From: Halocaridina rubra | Lineage: Eukaryota; Arthropoda; Malacostraca; Decapoda; Atyidae | DNA: 64,000 bases | Assembly: GCA_037179515.1 (NCBI GenBank) | Contig: JAXCGZ010000062.1 | Span: forward strand, 74,501 to 138,500 | Direction: 5' to 3' | Part shown: in pieces, positions 13,701 to 55,223 of the stretch | How positions within the stretch are numbered: position 1 is the first letter of the stretch | Layout of the letters: each line of letters opens with the position of its first letter | Notes under the pieces: generated by a model | Seen by the model: the letters and a program-made list of their open reading frames with translations, nothing else | Told to the model about the DNA's origin: nothing | Database searches by the model: none | Program-made: the position numbers and the translations under genes

Positions 13701-16700
13701 GTAAGCTTGCTGTTCTTTATATTGAACATTGTAAGTTTTTTAATCTTTCTATAGTTTTAGTCCCTGTCTTAATATTTCTGAAATTTCATATCTTGGGATG
13801 GCAGTGTTAAAAGCCCTTCGTGTTTTCATTACCCATTAATTTCTTTGCTATTACAATAATTTCTGCTCATGTTTGATTTTACCATCTCATGGTGTTTGTT
13901 TCACTTTTGTACATGTGCTGTACATGTATTTGCTTCAGGATATATCATTGATAAACACTTTCATGAACGACTTGGTAATAAAATGATGAAAGGGTGACTA
14001 TGTCAGCTACTCTAATGCCATCTACTCGGATCTCTGTTTACTTATGCAGAACTCTGCTTTCAAGCACAGTAATACTCAACCACTCAGTGTACATCCTTCA
14101 AAAGATCATACTTCTCATCTCTTACCTTGTCATTCAAATCAAGCAACAACACTACATTCACTTTCGTGCCAAACTTTGCTACAAGTGATCTTCCTTTGAG
14201 ACAGTTTACATGTCTTTGTTATATTTTCATACATACATGTACAAGGGTCGTAATCCATTTTGTATGGGTGGTGCTCAAGTCGGAGCATGCATCCATTCAC
14301 ATCGGAAATGAAGGGACACCACAACCCATCACACTGCTTGGGCCACTTATTGCAAGTGGAGCATAACTGCTTTGGGACCTCAAGAGCCATAACTAATTTA
14401 CCCCCACATCTACATCTTACTGTGACCCATATCCCCTTCAACCACCCATCCAAGCTGAAGATGTGGGAGTATTTATCATTATGATTATTATTATTTTGTA
14501 TTTGGGATTTGGTAGGTTCTATGCAGGTCATGAGTTGAGCATTTACTGTCTCCCATAGTTCTTTCTCTCTCTTACTCTGCATTTTCTTATTGCTGTGACA
14601 GTGTGCGCAGTGGTAGCGATTGGAGCTGGTATTATACTGTCTGCATATTTGTTTATGTCCCGGGGTTGGATTAGTTTTCACTGTCTTATGTTATTACTGA
14701 TTAAATTGGGCAATTAATTCAGCTATTGCCTCGAAATCACTTGATCCTTGTAATAGGAGAAGGGGCTTGGGCCCAGGCTATATATTAGGTATATTGTCGA
14801 GCTCTGTGATATCATTATTCCCTGCCTCTTCCTTTGGGCTCTTTGCTATCATTATCCTTTGCCTCTTCCTATCATTATAGAACTCTAACCTTTGAGCATG
14901 GACAAGATATTGCCACTATGTTTCCTTATTTGTTGAAGAAGTTGACTAAATAGGGGTAAGTGAAGGAATTTGGAAAATCACCATTCGTATATTCAACATA
15001 AAGAGTCAAGGCATTCATTTGGGGGGCCTGAATACATGCGGTTTTGGAAAGAGTAAGAGTAAAATGAAGGAGATTGGTAGCCTTTTAGTGAAGAAAAATA
15101 TGTGTGCGCAATGAGAAAAAAAGTTGAAGGGAAAGTGAAACGAAGCTCAAGAGAGTGGTATGTTAAGAATAGAAAGAGGGTCAGAAAGTGGTTCTGTTGC
15201 TGATTGAGATGTGTTAATGAATGTGTGTGAGTGGAAGGAAATGTCATTGAGAATTATATGGTTAAAAATTATTTCATAATGTGAGGTGTAAGGGCTTTAT
15301 GTATGAACTCGTATATATTTACCTCTTGTGTTTGTTGAAAGCAACTTACCACATGCTGACTATTAAACTGCTTTCATGTATCATAAATTGATATTATCTC
15401 TTTCTTTTCCTCTGGTTTAGTATAACCATAGCTTTTATATTATTACTCCTACCATGAAATTTTTTGAGTTTTGCATATCTTCAGGTTCCTGTGCCCAGTG
15501 ATGACGGCAACAGCTTTAGCGAACATCGTTGATGTTCTTGATCCGACAAAGCAAGACGATCTTGTAAATATTGAAAATAGTGAGGACGAAGAAGAAGATG
15601 AAAATGAGGATGAAGATGAAAATAATCATGATAGTACTGCTGCTGAAGAATCTGATGATAGTGATGATGATGATGAAGACATGGAAGTAGATGAAGAGGA
15701 GAGTGAGGCAGAGGATGATGAAAAACTGATGGAATTGAGAAAAAAGATGTTAAGTTTAACTGGTGATGTTGAGGTATGTCAAAGAGCAATGCATATTGTT
15801 TCAACTTCTTATATACAGTATTCAGTATTCTTGAGATAATTGTATATTCTATTCCTTATTACGCCTTTTTATTGTTACCTTGAACAGTAATTCAGCATTT
15901 TTTTCTGCTGCTCTTTAGACATTTCTTAGGAAATTTGTTTTACTGTACTGTATATTGTAGTTTTGTAACTAAATGCCATAATCTCCTGCAGTCAAAAGGA
16001 TGGTCACAATTGAACCAAACTGAGGAGGCACTGAAGCTCTACATACTCTGCCCATCTTCACCCTATCAAGCATCCGTTCTGCGGGGGGGGGGGGATAATT
16101 AAGGGATGGAAAGAATACTGCTATTGCATACCTATCTTTATATAAAAACTTCTTATGTTTCAGACTGAAATAGATATGGACAGTGTCCCTCAAGAAGAAC
16201 TGGATAGCATGGATGAGAAACTAGGTGCCTTGGTAGGGGAGTTCATTCAGACAAAAAATAGAAGTTATAAGAAAACTGGAGCTGAAAGACTAGAGAAGGA
16301 TGAGAGATATCTCTTAAACTTCAGAGCTAAGTGAGTTGAATTTGTTGCTTGTTACTAATTTTTTTTATGCAAGGCATCTTCACTATATCTTGAAATTTCT
16401 CAAATCCTCCTTGCAAGTCATTTTCAAGTTTTCACAATTTTTTAATACAGTTTCTATTTAAATACTAATATTTTGAAAGTAGACATTAGTGTTAATGTTT
16501 GCAGAATTTTTCCTGTGACATTAGTACATGGTATGTAATTATATACTAAATTTTAGTTATATACTTAATCATAATTTATTTTCTCAGAGTTTGCGATATG
16601 CTTGAATTGTATGTCAAAGAAGCTCCCAACATGGCCCTGATACTTAGTCTTGTTAACCCATTGATTGAGGTCTTACTGAGCCTTGACAATGACCGAAAGA

Positions 16701-19700
16701 AACAAGGGGAACTCATTTTGAGGATAAGGTAAGTATTTGTCTCATTAAATAAATTATTTACTCATTAAAAAGTATTTTGTCCATATATTCCTTTTAAGAA
16801 ACATTTGACAAGTAGCCATTATATATCTATGTTTGTCTTTGCTATTTTTGGAGCATAATTCTGAAAACTAGACCAGGAAGTTTCAATATTTTTGTGACAA
16901 AAATCCTAACGCTTTGCAGTTCAGTCAGTATGGCAGTGTTTTTTGCATTATTCTTTCTTTAAACAGGCATCTACTGTTTATGTTGGGAAAAGCACACAAA
17001 TTCTCTGAAAATGGCAACGTCACCTTGGAATACATTGTCGAAGAATTCAATTCCTTCTTCAGCACTGCCCTCAAGAGTATGTATGATTATGCATGTAAAA
17101 ACTATTCCATGTATATTTATTCATGTAAGGAGTTAATCATCAGCTGATTCCATTGTTAACTCTATCATACTCTGCATGTTTCCATTCTTCTTGGGCAGGG
17201 GACAAGAATCTACCTTGGTGTTCCCCTGCGTATTGAAAAATTAATCAAAGTAAGGGGGACTGGGCTCCCCCCTTCATTTTCCTCCCATGTATAGTTATAA
17301 GTGGGTTTGCGACCTTTCTATACTGATACATTTTAGGACTCATTTGTTAATCATTACTATTAATCACATGAAATGGGAATTAATGTATAGGTTAATGATT
17401 CTGATACATAAGTGAAGTTTTGTTTAGAATGATTTGGGTATTAATTTTATATTGACATGAGCATTATGGTGTCGAGTTAGAAAATAATACTTTTTAGGAA
17501 GACAACAGAACCGTTTTCTTGTGAATGATATCAAAGTTTAGTATAAAAAATTATCTGGAATAAGGGACTGCCCTTATCTCTGTACATTATACAAGATTTT
17601 TCAAATATTTGGGCAAATACTGTACCTTACCCTGGTTTTTCAGTGCGTGATGAGTTCAATCCAATCATTCGAGGATGTTACTATCTCTTCATCCGTTGTG
17701 GACTCCAGCTCTTGGGAGAAGGTGCACATGATCCCAACAACATATTGATCCAGAGCTATCTTTTACATATTCGCCAGATATTTACACAGAAGTAAGTGAA
17801 ATATATATTAGTTCCTGGTGGTTGGGAAGAAAGAATTCTGGACTTGTATTCCCTGCATGTTTATTTTTAATGTGTAATTTTTTTCAATATGGTTACGTTT
17901 TTTCCAACATAAAGTATCCTTCAGAAGTGAGCAGAGTACCCTCAACTGAACAGATATTTCCCAAGGGGCTGATGAGAAAAAATTCTACTACTGTATTTTG
18001 TTGTAAAAGTGAACTGAAGTACATAGGGGATGGAAGGGCTGGCAATCCTGGCCACTGCATGTTTTATTTATTTATTTTATTTTTTGCCACATAACAGCTG
18101 ATAATTATTTTCATTGGAAAAGACTTAACATACACAATACAGCCCCCACATTTTTGTTGACCATACAATTCTTATGCCTCAGTAAGTCTTAACCGTACAA
18201 AGAAGACTGTAATTTTATTTTGTAAACATTCTCGGTTATCTGTTCTCGAGATTGTGTAGGGAAAAATGATCAACAGAGGAAATAATAATCTTGAAATAAG
18301 AGGAAATAAAACTGAATCTCTTCTGATAACTTTACTTTAAATATATGATTTTTCAGCAAATTCACAATCAGGACACAGACTGTTACCGACATATGCTTAA
18401 GCAACTGCGGTGGATTGTGGAGTGTAGCAGAGCTCATGGTAGACTTCTCCTTCAGTAGTCAAATGAAATGTTACTGGCGAACACAGGCCCTTCAGATCTT
18501 GGTCAAGTTATATGGAAACGATGCCCTCTTTTTAAGGACAGATAAAGAATCTATTTTAAAACTAGAGAAAGATATCTCTAGCAAGATTTGTGAGGTATGT
18601 AGCAGTATTATTATTGTATATAATTAATATTTTTTGAAGATTACATTCAATGGCATGGTTTTCATTCTGAAGGAGTATTGTCTGTGACTAGTACTAATGT
18701 GACAAATTAATGTGTAGTTTATAGTTTATTGGCTAGCTTAGCTAAAATTTCTTTCAACACAACCATATCCTAATGAATCCAGCTGGGGAAAAGTTTTTAA
18801 AAATTTTAAAGAATAACTTAGAAATCAGTAACGAAATTCTAATAATTAAATAGTATACAGAGGTTACACACTGTATGGTGCAATTTCATAGTTGCAAATA
18901 CTTGCGACACTGCATGACAGAACACCCAATCACACCAAGGCACAATTAAAACCACACCTAGCACATGATATCACATACATACAGTCGTCTTTCTCCCTGC
19001 CCACCCCAAACCAGCCTCTGTAAACGTATCCATAACCGGTTAATTTGCCATTCCATCTAGTCGCTCATTGTGAACTTCAGAACCTCCCGACATCCATCCT
19101 TCCGAATCCTCCCTTCCCCATGAAGACAGAGTCCACCTGGCCAAGTTGGGTTTTGGGCACTACCCAGCCCTTACAAGCTGTCAAAAGCAGCTGTACGACT
19201 AACAGTGGTACCCGTCCAGGTTGAAACCACTGCATGCAGTATGGAAGATTGCACTACTTATAATCATATGTGCTGACAACACAACATACACTATCTAAGA
19301 GCTTTGTGGGAGAGCCAGGGATCAGCAGTGGCTTCCTTAGGAACTGGGGCTTTTCAAAGTGGTAGCTTTAGGAACAACAACAACAGAGTCTGTTAGAGGA
19401 AATATAGTTTTTGTTTTTCTATTGCTCCGAAAATTAAATTTATAACTTCCAATATTTTCAGGTTCTCAATCCAAGTGTGCCCATGGGATTTATCAAGGGG
19501 CAGTACCTGGCTGAAATATTCAGGCTCCTTAGTATTATTAGAAAAGTAAGTGCTGTATTTGCATTAAGAAATATATCAGTATTTTTATCAGTAGCAATAT
19601 ACTATAATTTTTCCTTATTTAATTTTAGTATCATAATGTCTTTTGGATTATAAAAGTATAAAGAACAAATCTTTTATTTATAATTGCTCTGTTATTTTTT

Positions 19701-22686
19701 ATGGTAATAAAGGAATGTGATTTCAAAAAAAGAAATGCACATCAAGTTTGTTTTTACAGGAACGGAATTTTGAGGAAAAGTATATTACTTGTCAAGTAAT
19801 GAAAATTAAGGACCATGACTTTTAGGAAAAAAAGTGTACTTAAAAACAGACATTAGAGGAAAGGATGTTTTTTCTTTATATACTCTTTGCTTACAATCAT
19901 TTTAATATTCATTTCAAACAATACCTAATTTTTTTATTTTTTTAATTCATACTAAAATTGACCATAAGGTAGTGTTCATGATGAATTTACATATGTATAT
20001 TGGCATATCCCTTATTCAGAACTCCAAGAAAAACCTACCTTGCGGTATAAGTTGGGATGAAGTTGGTAGAATTATCGTTTCTCTTCGTCAGAGGATGTCA
20101 AGTAAGACATTCAAGATATGTAGAGGCTCCTTAAATAATATCATCAGTTCACTTAGCCTAAATAAGCTAATGTAAGTACAGTATTAATTTAGTTTTTATA
20201 ATTATTTACACCCTGCTTAGTCTCAGGACTACAGCATTAGAAGGGAAATCTTGTAGTTGAAATGGCTTCTTTAAAGTAGGTTCCATCCAGGCAACAATCA
20301 TATAATAACACTGTTATTATTACACTGTTGTTACTATATTTACATCATTATATTACTCACCTTTCTCTCAAATCTAAACTATTGAGATACGCAATGCAGT
20401 CTTAAGTGCCATCAACACAGTTTTGAATGAGACAAGCTCAACCTGTTCACAACTGTAACAATAGAAATAATGCAGTATATTGTGAATTTTTGGAGCTCAT
20501 GGAGAATTGGTACCTGCCTTTTATCAATGGCTAAGAAAAGTCATATTTTTACCTAACCTACCCTTTCTTCACTGTTGATGAAAGGCAGGTCTCAATTTTT
20601 TAGGAGCTCCTAATTTTTTAGACAACAGATAGGAGAGACTTCACAGCTTTATCCCTTGGTTGGAAGATCCCATGTAGTGCTTTCAACCTTTGGATTTTTT
20701 TTTTTTTTTTTTTTCCCCCGTCTTAACTTGCATGCTAATGTTAGGTGAGGAGGTACAAATGGCAGTGAGAGTAATGAAAGCAGGTAAAGCACTAGGGATA
20801 GATGGTTGGTAAGTAGAATGTTTCTCAAAAGGTGGAAAGACTATAGTGCAATTTATGGTTGTTGAATGTATGTTTCAGGAAAGGGAGGGTCCTCTGTTGA
20901 TTTGTAGAGTACATATGTACTGCAGTTCCAGTTTATAAAGAGAGGGGAGATAAGTATGTGTAGTAGTTTTAGTGGAATTAGATTGTTGAGTGTAGTTGGT
21001 AAGGTATGGAAGAGTGTTGATTGAAAAATACGGCAAGGTACTTAGTGATTGAGTGAAAGTTTATTGAATGCAGTCCAGAATATGTACACGCATAGCAGAG
21101 CATGTGTTAGAGTTGGGAATAGTATGAGTGATTGGTTTTGCGGTGAAGATGGGGCATGCCAAGGTTGTGTAATGTCGCCATGGAGTGGTTAGGGAGGTAA
21201 ATGGAAGAGTGCTAGGCAGATGCATGGAATTAGTTGGTGAGAATGCAAGATTATGGAAAGTGAATAACAGTCTATTTGCAGATAACACAGCACTGGTGGC
21301 TGATTCTGAGGAGAAACTGAGTTTGTTAGGGGGTATGAAAAAAGGAAGTTGCAGGTAAATATTGGTAAAAGTAATGTCATGAGATATACAATGAGTATTA
21401 ATGTTGGCAGATTGAATGTGAGTGTAAATGGGAAGATACTTGAAGTTGAGTTTTCAGGATCAGGGGTCACATGTGGCACAAAATGGTTTATCAGATGTGG
21501 AGGTAAGTGAAAGAGTGAAGAAAGCGATTAAAAGGTCTAGGTGGGATCAGAGGTTTGATGAGGTGTAAGTATTTAGGAATGATTGCAAAGAGAAGGATAT
21601 ATGGTGTGCTTATGCCTATGGCATTTGTATGATGCAAAAATTGGAATGCAAGAAAGGAAGAAAAGAACAGATTGAATGTAATGGAGATGAAGTGTTTGAT
21701 AAGTATGAAGTGAGGCAGAGAACTGGTGTTGATAAAAAGCTGTCGGATAAGTCAAATCGGAGAGTATAGAGATAGTTTGGACCATGGGAGGAATGAGTAA
21801 TGAACAAATAGCAAAGAGAGTGTGAGTTGCAGAAGTTGATGAAGTAAGGCCAAAGGAGGACGTAGAATGAGATATAGATTAGGTGAAAAGAGCATTGGAT
21901 ACTCTTTTATCACATATCCCTCTTCTCCACTCACTCCCTCCTGCCTGCGCTCTTCTTCACCTACTCCATCCTGCCTGCACTCTTCTTCACCTACTCCATC
22001 CTGCCTGCACTCTTCTTTACCTATCTACCACACTCCTCTCCTTTGAACAGTTGACTCAAAATATTTCATCATCCACCTTTGACACATCTCACCTTGCAGC
22101 CTCACCACCTTCTCTCTCATTCACTCTCTTGTACTCTGTCTTGGTCCTGTTACTTTCATTCCTCTTCTCACCTGTTTATACCTCCAAACTCTCCAAGCTT
22201 GCCTCAACTTGTTCCTACTTTTGCTACATATCTTAGTGTCATCCGCAGATATCATAGATCATGGTGACTCCTGTCTCTCTGACTTGTTTATAAAAAGGGG
22301 CCAATGTATATGAAAAAAAACAGCATCCCTTACCCCAGAAGACATCGGGTAGTGCTTTCAACTATTTGTGGTTTATGCTTTTTCTTCATAAATAAACTGT
22401 CCTCATTTATATATCAAAAAGGTAATAAATTTTGTTCTTTACTCTAAACAGAAAAGCCCAAAAGAAAGAAAACCCTCAGTCTTTCCCAATAGCGAATGCC
22501 TCCACTAATCAGAAACTTTCAACAAAAGAAAAGAATCAAGTTGAAGAGAAGAGTGGTAAGTCAACAAGCGCTAAAATTGTAAAAGGAAAGAAAAGAAAAT
22601 TAAAAGCTGAAAAAATGTTTGTTAATGGTGGTGATAATGCAGTAGGGTTACAAAAGAAGAAAAAGAAACTTAAGGCACTAAGTTGA
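4742..22686 (+). CDS. MYBBP1A: MYB-binding protein 1A / DNA polymerase phi (Pol5) family
   Basis: A nucleolar HEAT-like repeat protein of the DNA_pol_phi (Pol5/MYBBP1A) family, known for roles in rRNA synthesis, ribosome biogenesis and transcriptional co-repression. Nineteen exons join with consistent phases to 1,151 codons plus TGA: 4742-4912, 6818-7012, 7443-7622, 8314-8508, 9054-9233, 9626-9798, 10416-10575, 11271-11467, 13065-13281, 13477-13700, 15485-15773, 16164-16330, 16588-16728, 16967-17076, 17644-17791, 18357-18594, 19462-19545, 20020-20171, 22452-22686. The start ATG is fixed by an in-frame TGA two codons upstream. Family blocks include GELLGYGALIRSGQ (exon 3), FYQEIMPRLSK (exon 4) and the WxxKM-type helical repeats through exon 10. 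Exon 11 carries a long Asp/Glu run (about residues 655-705), the acidic segment typical of this family. The last exon is Lys-rich (about residues 1074-1151, KGKKRKLKAEK, KKKKKLKALS), as expected for nuclear/nucleolar targeting. The first five exons are all multiples of three. Introns contain SINEs, a ~300-bp repeat and an RTE remnant. The gene converges with the SANT-domain gene downstream. Confidence 0.93.
5787..5956 (+). repeat. tRNA-derived SINE
   Basis: Located in MYBBP1A intron 1. The head GGGGATCGCGGTGGCCGATG is followed by a B-box-like GTGCTCAAGCC and by GGCATCCAGCC, then a tail with TTTGTCTGTGTCTACCTCC. It is the same family as 3358-3486 (opposite strand), with an insertion of TACTGTAC repeats in the head. 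Confidence 0.72.
8623..8750 (+). repeat. Degenerate tRNA-derived SINE
   Basis: Located in MYBBP1A intron 4. GGGACCGCCGTATTGTATCA, then GTGCTCAAGCCCGTGACAGG, GGCATCCAGCC and TCTGCCTCTGGCAT follow the same order of blocks as the copy at 5787-5956, with more decay. Confidence 0.6.
8803..8900 (+). repeat. Dispersed repeat, GGGAAGAAAGAAT family
   Basis: GATGGTGGGGAAGAAAGAAT, then an ACCTGTATT block and GGGCTGGCAATCCCTTCC. The start recurs at 17813-17862 (GGTGGTTGGGAAGAAAGAAT, then TTGTATTCCCTGCATG) and 10672-10715 (TGTGGTAGGGAAGTAAAATA, then TTGTATTCCCTGTATG), and a diverged form at 24575-24680. A mid-repetitive family of unknown type. Confidence 0.5.
10411..10420 (+). other. NAGNAG tandem acceptor of MYBBP1A exon 7
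   Basis: The intron ends TTTACAGCAG followed by TGTGCAG. Splicing after the first AG (exon start 10416) gives Asn-Ser-Val-Gln; splicing after the second (10419) gives Asn-Val-Gln and drops one Ser. Both keep the frame because exon 6 ends in phase 2. Confidence 0.6.
11640..11778 (-). repeat. tRNA-derived SINE
   Basis: Located in MYBBP1A intron 8. Read on the minus strand it starts GGGGACCTCGGTGGGCGATT and includes GGAAGGGCATCCAATCTTG, the same block order as the copies at 5787 and 8623. Confidence 0.6.
12441..12486 (+). repeat. ATT trinucleotide microsatellite
   Basis: An interrupted (ATT)n run of about 45 bp in MYBBP1A intron 8. Similar short AAT/ATT runs occur at 48766-48800, 48961-48980 and 51590-51610. 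Confidence 0.85.
12692..13018 (+). repeat. ~300-bp dispersed repeat, copy 1 (full length)
   Basis: Begins GTAGTAGGTTGGCCCATGG and ends GCCCGTCCCGGTGTCACAAT plus an A-rich tail. It shares its body (GACTGTCC, GTTAAGTCTTC, TTCTATGCCTACATCA, GAATATTCTTGGATATTC) with copies at 61063-61382 (+), 46335-46600 (-) and 57209-57508 (-). The 3' end resembles the tail of the LINE at 47355-47945. There is no obvious tRNA-like head. Confidence 0.8.
14139..14681 (-). CDS. Unrecognised 180-aa Cys-rich open frame inside MYBBP1A intron 10
   Basis: An uninterrupted antisense frame of 180 codons, long for an AT-rich intron. The middle carries several Cys pairs (CRCGG, CSTCNKW, CxxxWCPF, then DPCTCMYEN and KTCKL), a spacing that could suit a zinc-binding fold. 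The N-terminal part includes an Asn-rich run from a trinucleotide repeat. I do not recognise the family. It could be a transposable-element ORF fragment, a host small gene, or a chance frame. No splice sites or polyadenylation signal could be tied to it. Confidence 0.25.
   Translation of the reverse strand: MKTNPTPGHKQICRQYNTSSNRYHCAHCHSNKKMQSKREKELWETVNAQLMTCIEPTKSQIQNNNNHNDKYSHIFSLDGWLKGIWVTVRCRCGGKLVMALEVPKQLCSTCNKWPKQCDGLWCPFISDVNGCMLRLEHHPYKMDYDPCTCMYENITKTCKLSQRKITCSKVWHESECSVVA
15985..16095 (-). repeat. Dispersed repeat, GGGCAGAGTATG/GGGCGAAGATGGG family
   Basis: Located in MYBBP1A intron 11. CTGCCCATCTTCACCCTATCA followed by a G10 run matches CTGCCCATCTTCGCCCTTTC at 11866-11890 in intron 8. 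Both lie in similar context, so a short dispersed repeat is likely. Boundaries are not defined. Confidence 0.4.
17813..18090 (+). repeat. Dispersed repeat, GGGAAGAAAGAAT family
   Basis: Located in MYBBP1A intron 15. Starts TGGTGGTTGGGAAGAAAGAA, with TTGTATTCCCTGCATG following, and later has GGAAGGGCTGGCAATCC, the same two blocks found at 8803-8900. The middle differs, so this may be two fragments or a longer copy. Confidence 0.45.
20735..21895 (+). mobile_element. RTE-like non-LTR retrotransposon remnant
   Basis: Located in MYBBP1A intron 18, same strand. With many stops and frameshifts it reads VRVMKAGKALGIDG (RT motif before the fingers), then GRVLIEKYGKVLSD, then a stretch around 21190-21300 giving REVNGRVLGR and NNSLFADNTALVADSEEKL, where LFADDTALVADS is the catalytic block with the second Asp changed to Asn. 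After 21400 it reads LNVMEMKCLISM-like sequence. This order of motifs is that of RTE/CR1-type ORF2 in crustaceans. Inactive. Confidence 0.75.
21937..22025 (+). repeat. 30-bp minisatellite
   Basis: About three tandem units starting CCTGCCTGCRCTCTTCTTCA at 21940, 21970 and 22000, in a pyrimidine-rich stretch directly after the RTE remnant. Confidence 0.85.
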
Positions 22687-25237
22687 TACCTGTATTATAC
22701 TGATTTATGAGTAAAATTATCGTGATATTATGTATTTTCTTTTTACTCTCCTTTGACATTCCTTAACTTATGAGCTACCTTTATTAAGGTATGGTCTTTT
22801 GTAGATACAGTATCTGATATTATGAGAATTTGTCAATTTTCTGAAATTCTTTTCATCATATAGTGATTAGAATGCTAAACACAAGATTATACAGGGAAAA
22901 GTTATTATGAAAACTTATATTTTGGAAAAATAACTGTGGAAAAGGTATTCATTATTAAAAAGGCATACAATTCACAGCAGCATGATAACCTAACCAAGTG
23001 TGAAGTGAATAATTATTGACTGGCCATGTTTTCATTAAATATTTCTTAAAGATAGGGGCAATTATCCGTAACTCCATCAACAGTACGGAGATTAAAAACA
23101 TGCATTTGATTCCTCTCTGAAAAAGTCACAATTTATAATAATTCAACTACTGAATGCATATAAATATAATTACCTGTAGACCAACAAATACGGAGGTTTA
23201 AAATTGAGTGTTGCTCAGTAAAAATTATAATAATTCATTAGATAATATAAAATTATATTAATTAAAAATATATACCTCGATGCTTATGGATACCCTCTTT
23301 AGCGTTTTGCAATCCACGAATTCTCAATTACCCCAGGGTTGCTGACGTTTCCAAATATGAAAAAGGGACAGACTACAGGGGGAAAAATCCACAAGATGTA
23401 AAAATAAAAAAATTCAAACTACGTGTACAAAATTTTTCAAAGGGTTAAGAGATATCTCTCTCTCTCTCTCTCTTTTTTTAAACTGACCAAATTTGTATTT
23501 GATAATTGAGATTAAATAGAAATAGCATTTGTCTATATGGATATGAAATACATAACTACTTAATAAATAGAGGCTATTTTCTGCTGCCTTCTATGCATCC
23601 CATCAAGTCTCTCTCTCTCTGTTGGAGGCATAGCAAACTCATCGTAATTTAATTCACTATTACAGATGTAAAATTTAGAGGCGCCAACTTCAAATATCAA
23701 TATCTTTTATAAAATAAAAAAGGAAAAAACTATAAATAGTTTGTAACTTACAAGGTAAAACACTGTCCAATGATATCTTACTCTTCCAATATGAGATACC
23801 AGTGGCTTGCAGACTTCAGGAGAGAATTCAAAATTATTTATAATGAAATTGGACATCTGAAAGACATAATTATATTCAGATGGTTGTTGTATGCCATATA
23901 TTTGAATTTGGTTTCATATAAAATGTAAAACTATGGAATACAAATATTCTTGCAAGAAAACAAGGTAACAGAGTATGTACATGGACCAATTAGAGATAAC
24001 GCTTATATTCTGTAATATAATCAGAAAACTGCAATATCAGAGCTTCATACACTCAAATGATGAAAAAAAGAATATGTTCTTAGTTTAACAAGGTCCAACT
24101 TTAAACTAATAAAATCTCAATGAAAAATATCAGCAAATAGATATTAAAAAAAATCAACTATAAATAATAAATTCGAGAATTTCGGTATTATAAATATGTA
24201 CACAGAGGGCTGAAGTGGGAGTACTTAAATTTCAAAGAATAATTGATTGCGAGCATCACAACATCTGTTCTTTAAATTAGACTCTAATGTCTCCTTTCTA
24301 GATAATAAAAAAATAGACTAACAGTTGTGGACTAAAAGCTCTAAGCTAATTCAAATGAACACATTATGGGCATATTGGTAAAAGAATGCAGAATAAACAC
24401 TAATTGTCTCAACAATATGGCCTTAGACGAGTTTTCTCATCTTACATTAATTTAACTCCATGAATTTACTCGTCATTAACAGTCTTCCAGAAAATTAATA
24501 TCATTCAAGAGGAATTGAGCGACCTCTGCCTCCAATGTTCATTCTCTCATTGTCTATTTTTTTCTTTCCTTTTCCTGGGGTGGTGGACAAGAATACTGCC
24601 TCCACATTTCCCTACGGTTAGTAACTCCAGTAAATGGGACGGAGCGAGGGTGAAGGAAATACCCCCCCTCTTTGTTCTCCTTCAACAATGAGTCAAGGTT
24701 TTGCTTTGATTCATCCATTGCACTTCTAAGGGAAATTATGTATGTTACTGGTTTAGCAGGATATGGCGCCATTTAAAAAAAATATATATTTATGCATATA
24801 CAATAAACAGTGTAACATATACTAGAGCATATACAAACAAAATTCTACGTGAACAAATTGGCACACACTCATGAAGGTAATTCTCCTTACACTCAATATC
24901 TAACTACTATATTTGCAGGAGCAGAAAGTATTGCACTGATAAAAATTTTAGCCTTACAGTATATTCCTAATTGGGTATCTATATCATAAAATCAAATTAA
25001 GGAAACAAAAAGAACTATACATTTAAAACACACTTAGATTTTAGTCTACACTTCTCAATATAGATGACAAGGCTTAATGAAGAATATCAGTGCCATAGGC
25101 AAAGTTTCATAAGTAATAGACTATATCCAAATATATATTTGGGACTCTGCATATACCCATGAAGTCATTTAGTCCAAGCGTTTATTAAAAATAAAAATGT
25201 GCAAAATACCTGCAAATGTAAAACTTACATATTTACA
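22687..25237. other. Convergent intergenic region between MYBBP1A and the SANT gene
   Basis: This must hold the 3' UTRs of both genes, which end tail to tail 2.55 kb apart. I see no confident AATAAA for either. It is AT-rich with short TC runs at 23452-23472 and 23611-23620. A diverged copy of the GGGAAGAAAGAAT-type repeat is likely at 24575-24680 (GTGGTGGACAAGAATACTGCC). There is no coding sequence I can support. Confidence 0.5.
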
Positions 25238-54951
<29,714 letters not shown>

Positions 54952-55060
54952 TTTAGAACGAAGACCATTGAACGAGAAGCACCAAACGAACGGCAGCAAC
55001 ACATTTGGCTTCTATACGATACGTATGATAATCTTGAGCTGATGAAAATACTATCCTAAG

Positions 55061-55223
<163 letters not shown>

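Noticed and set aside
15481..15804. 107-codon His-rich minus-strand frame
   Set aside because: It is the shadow of the GAT/GAA-rich acidic exon of MYBBP1A.
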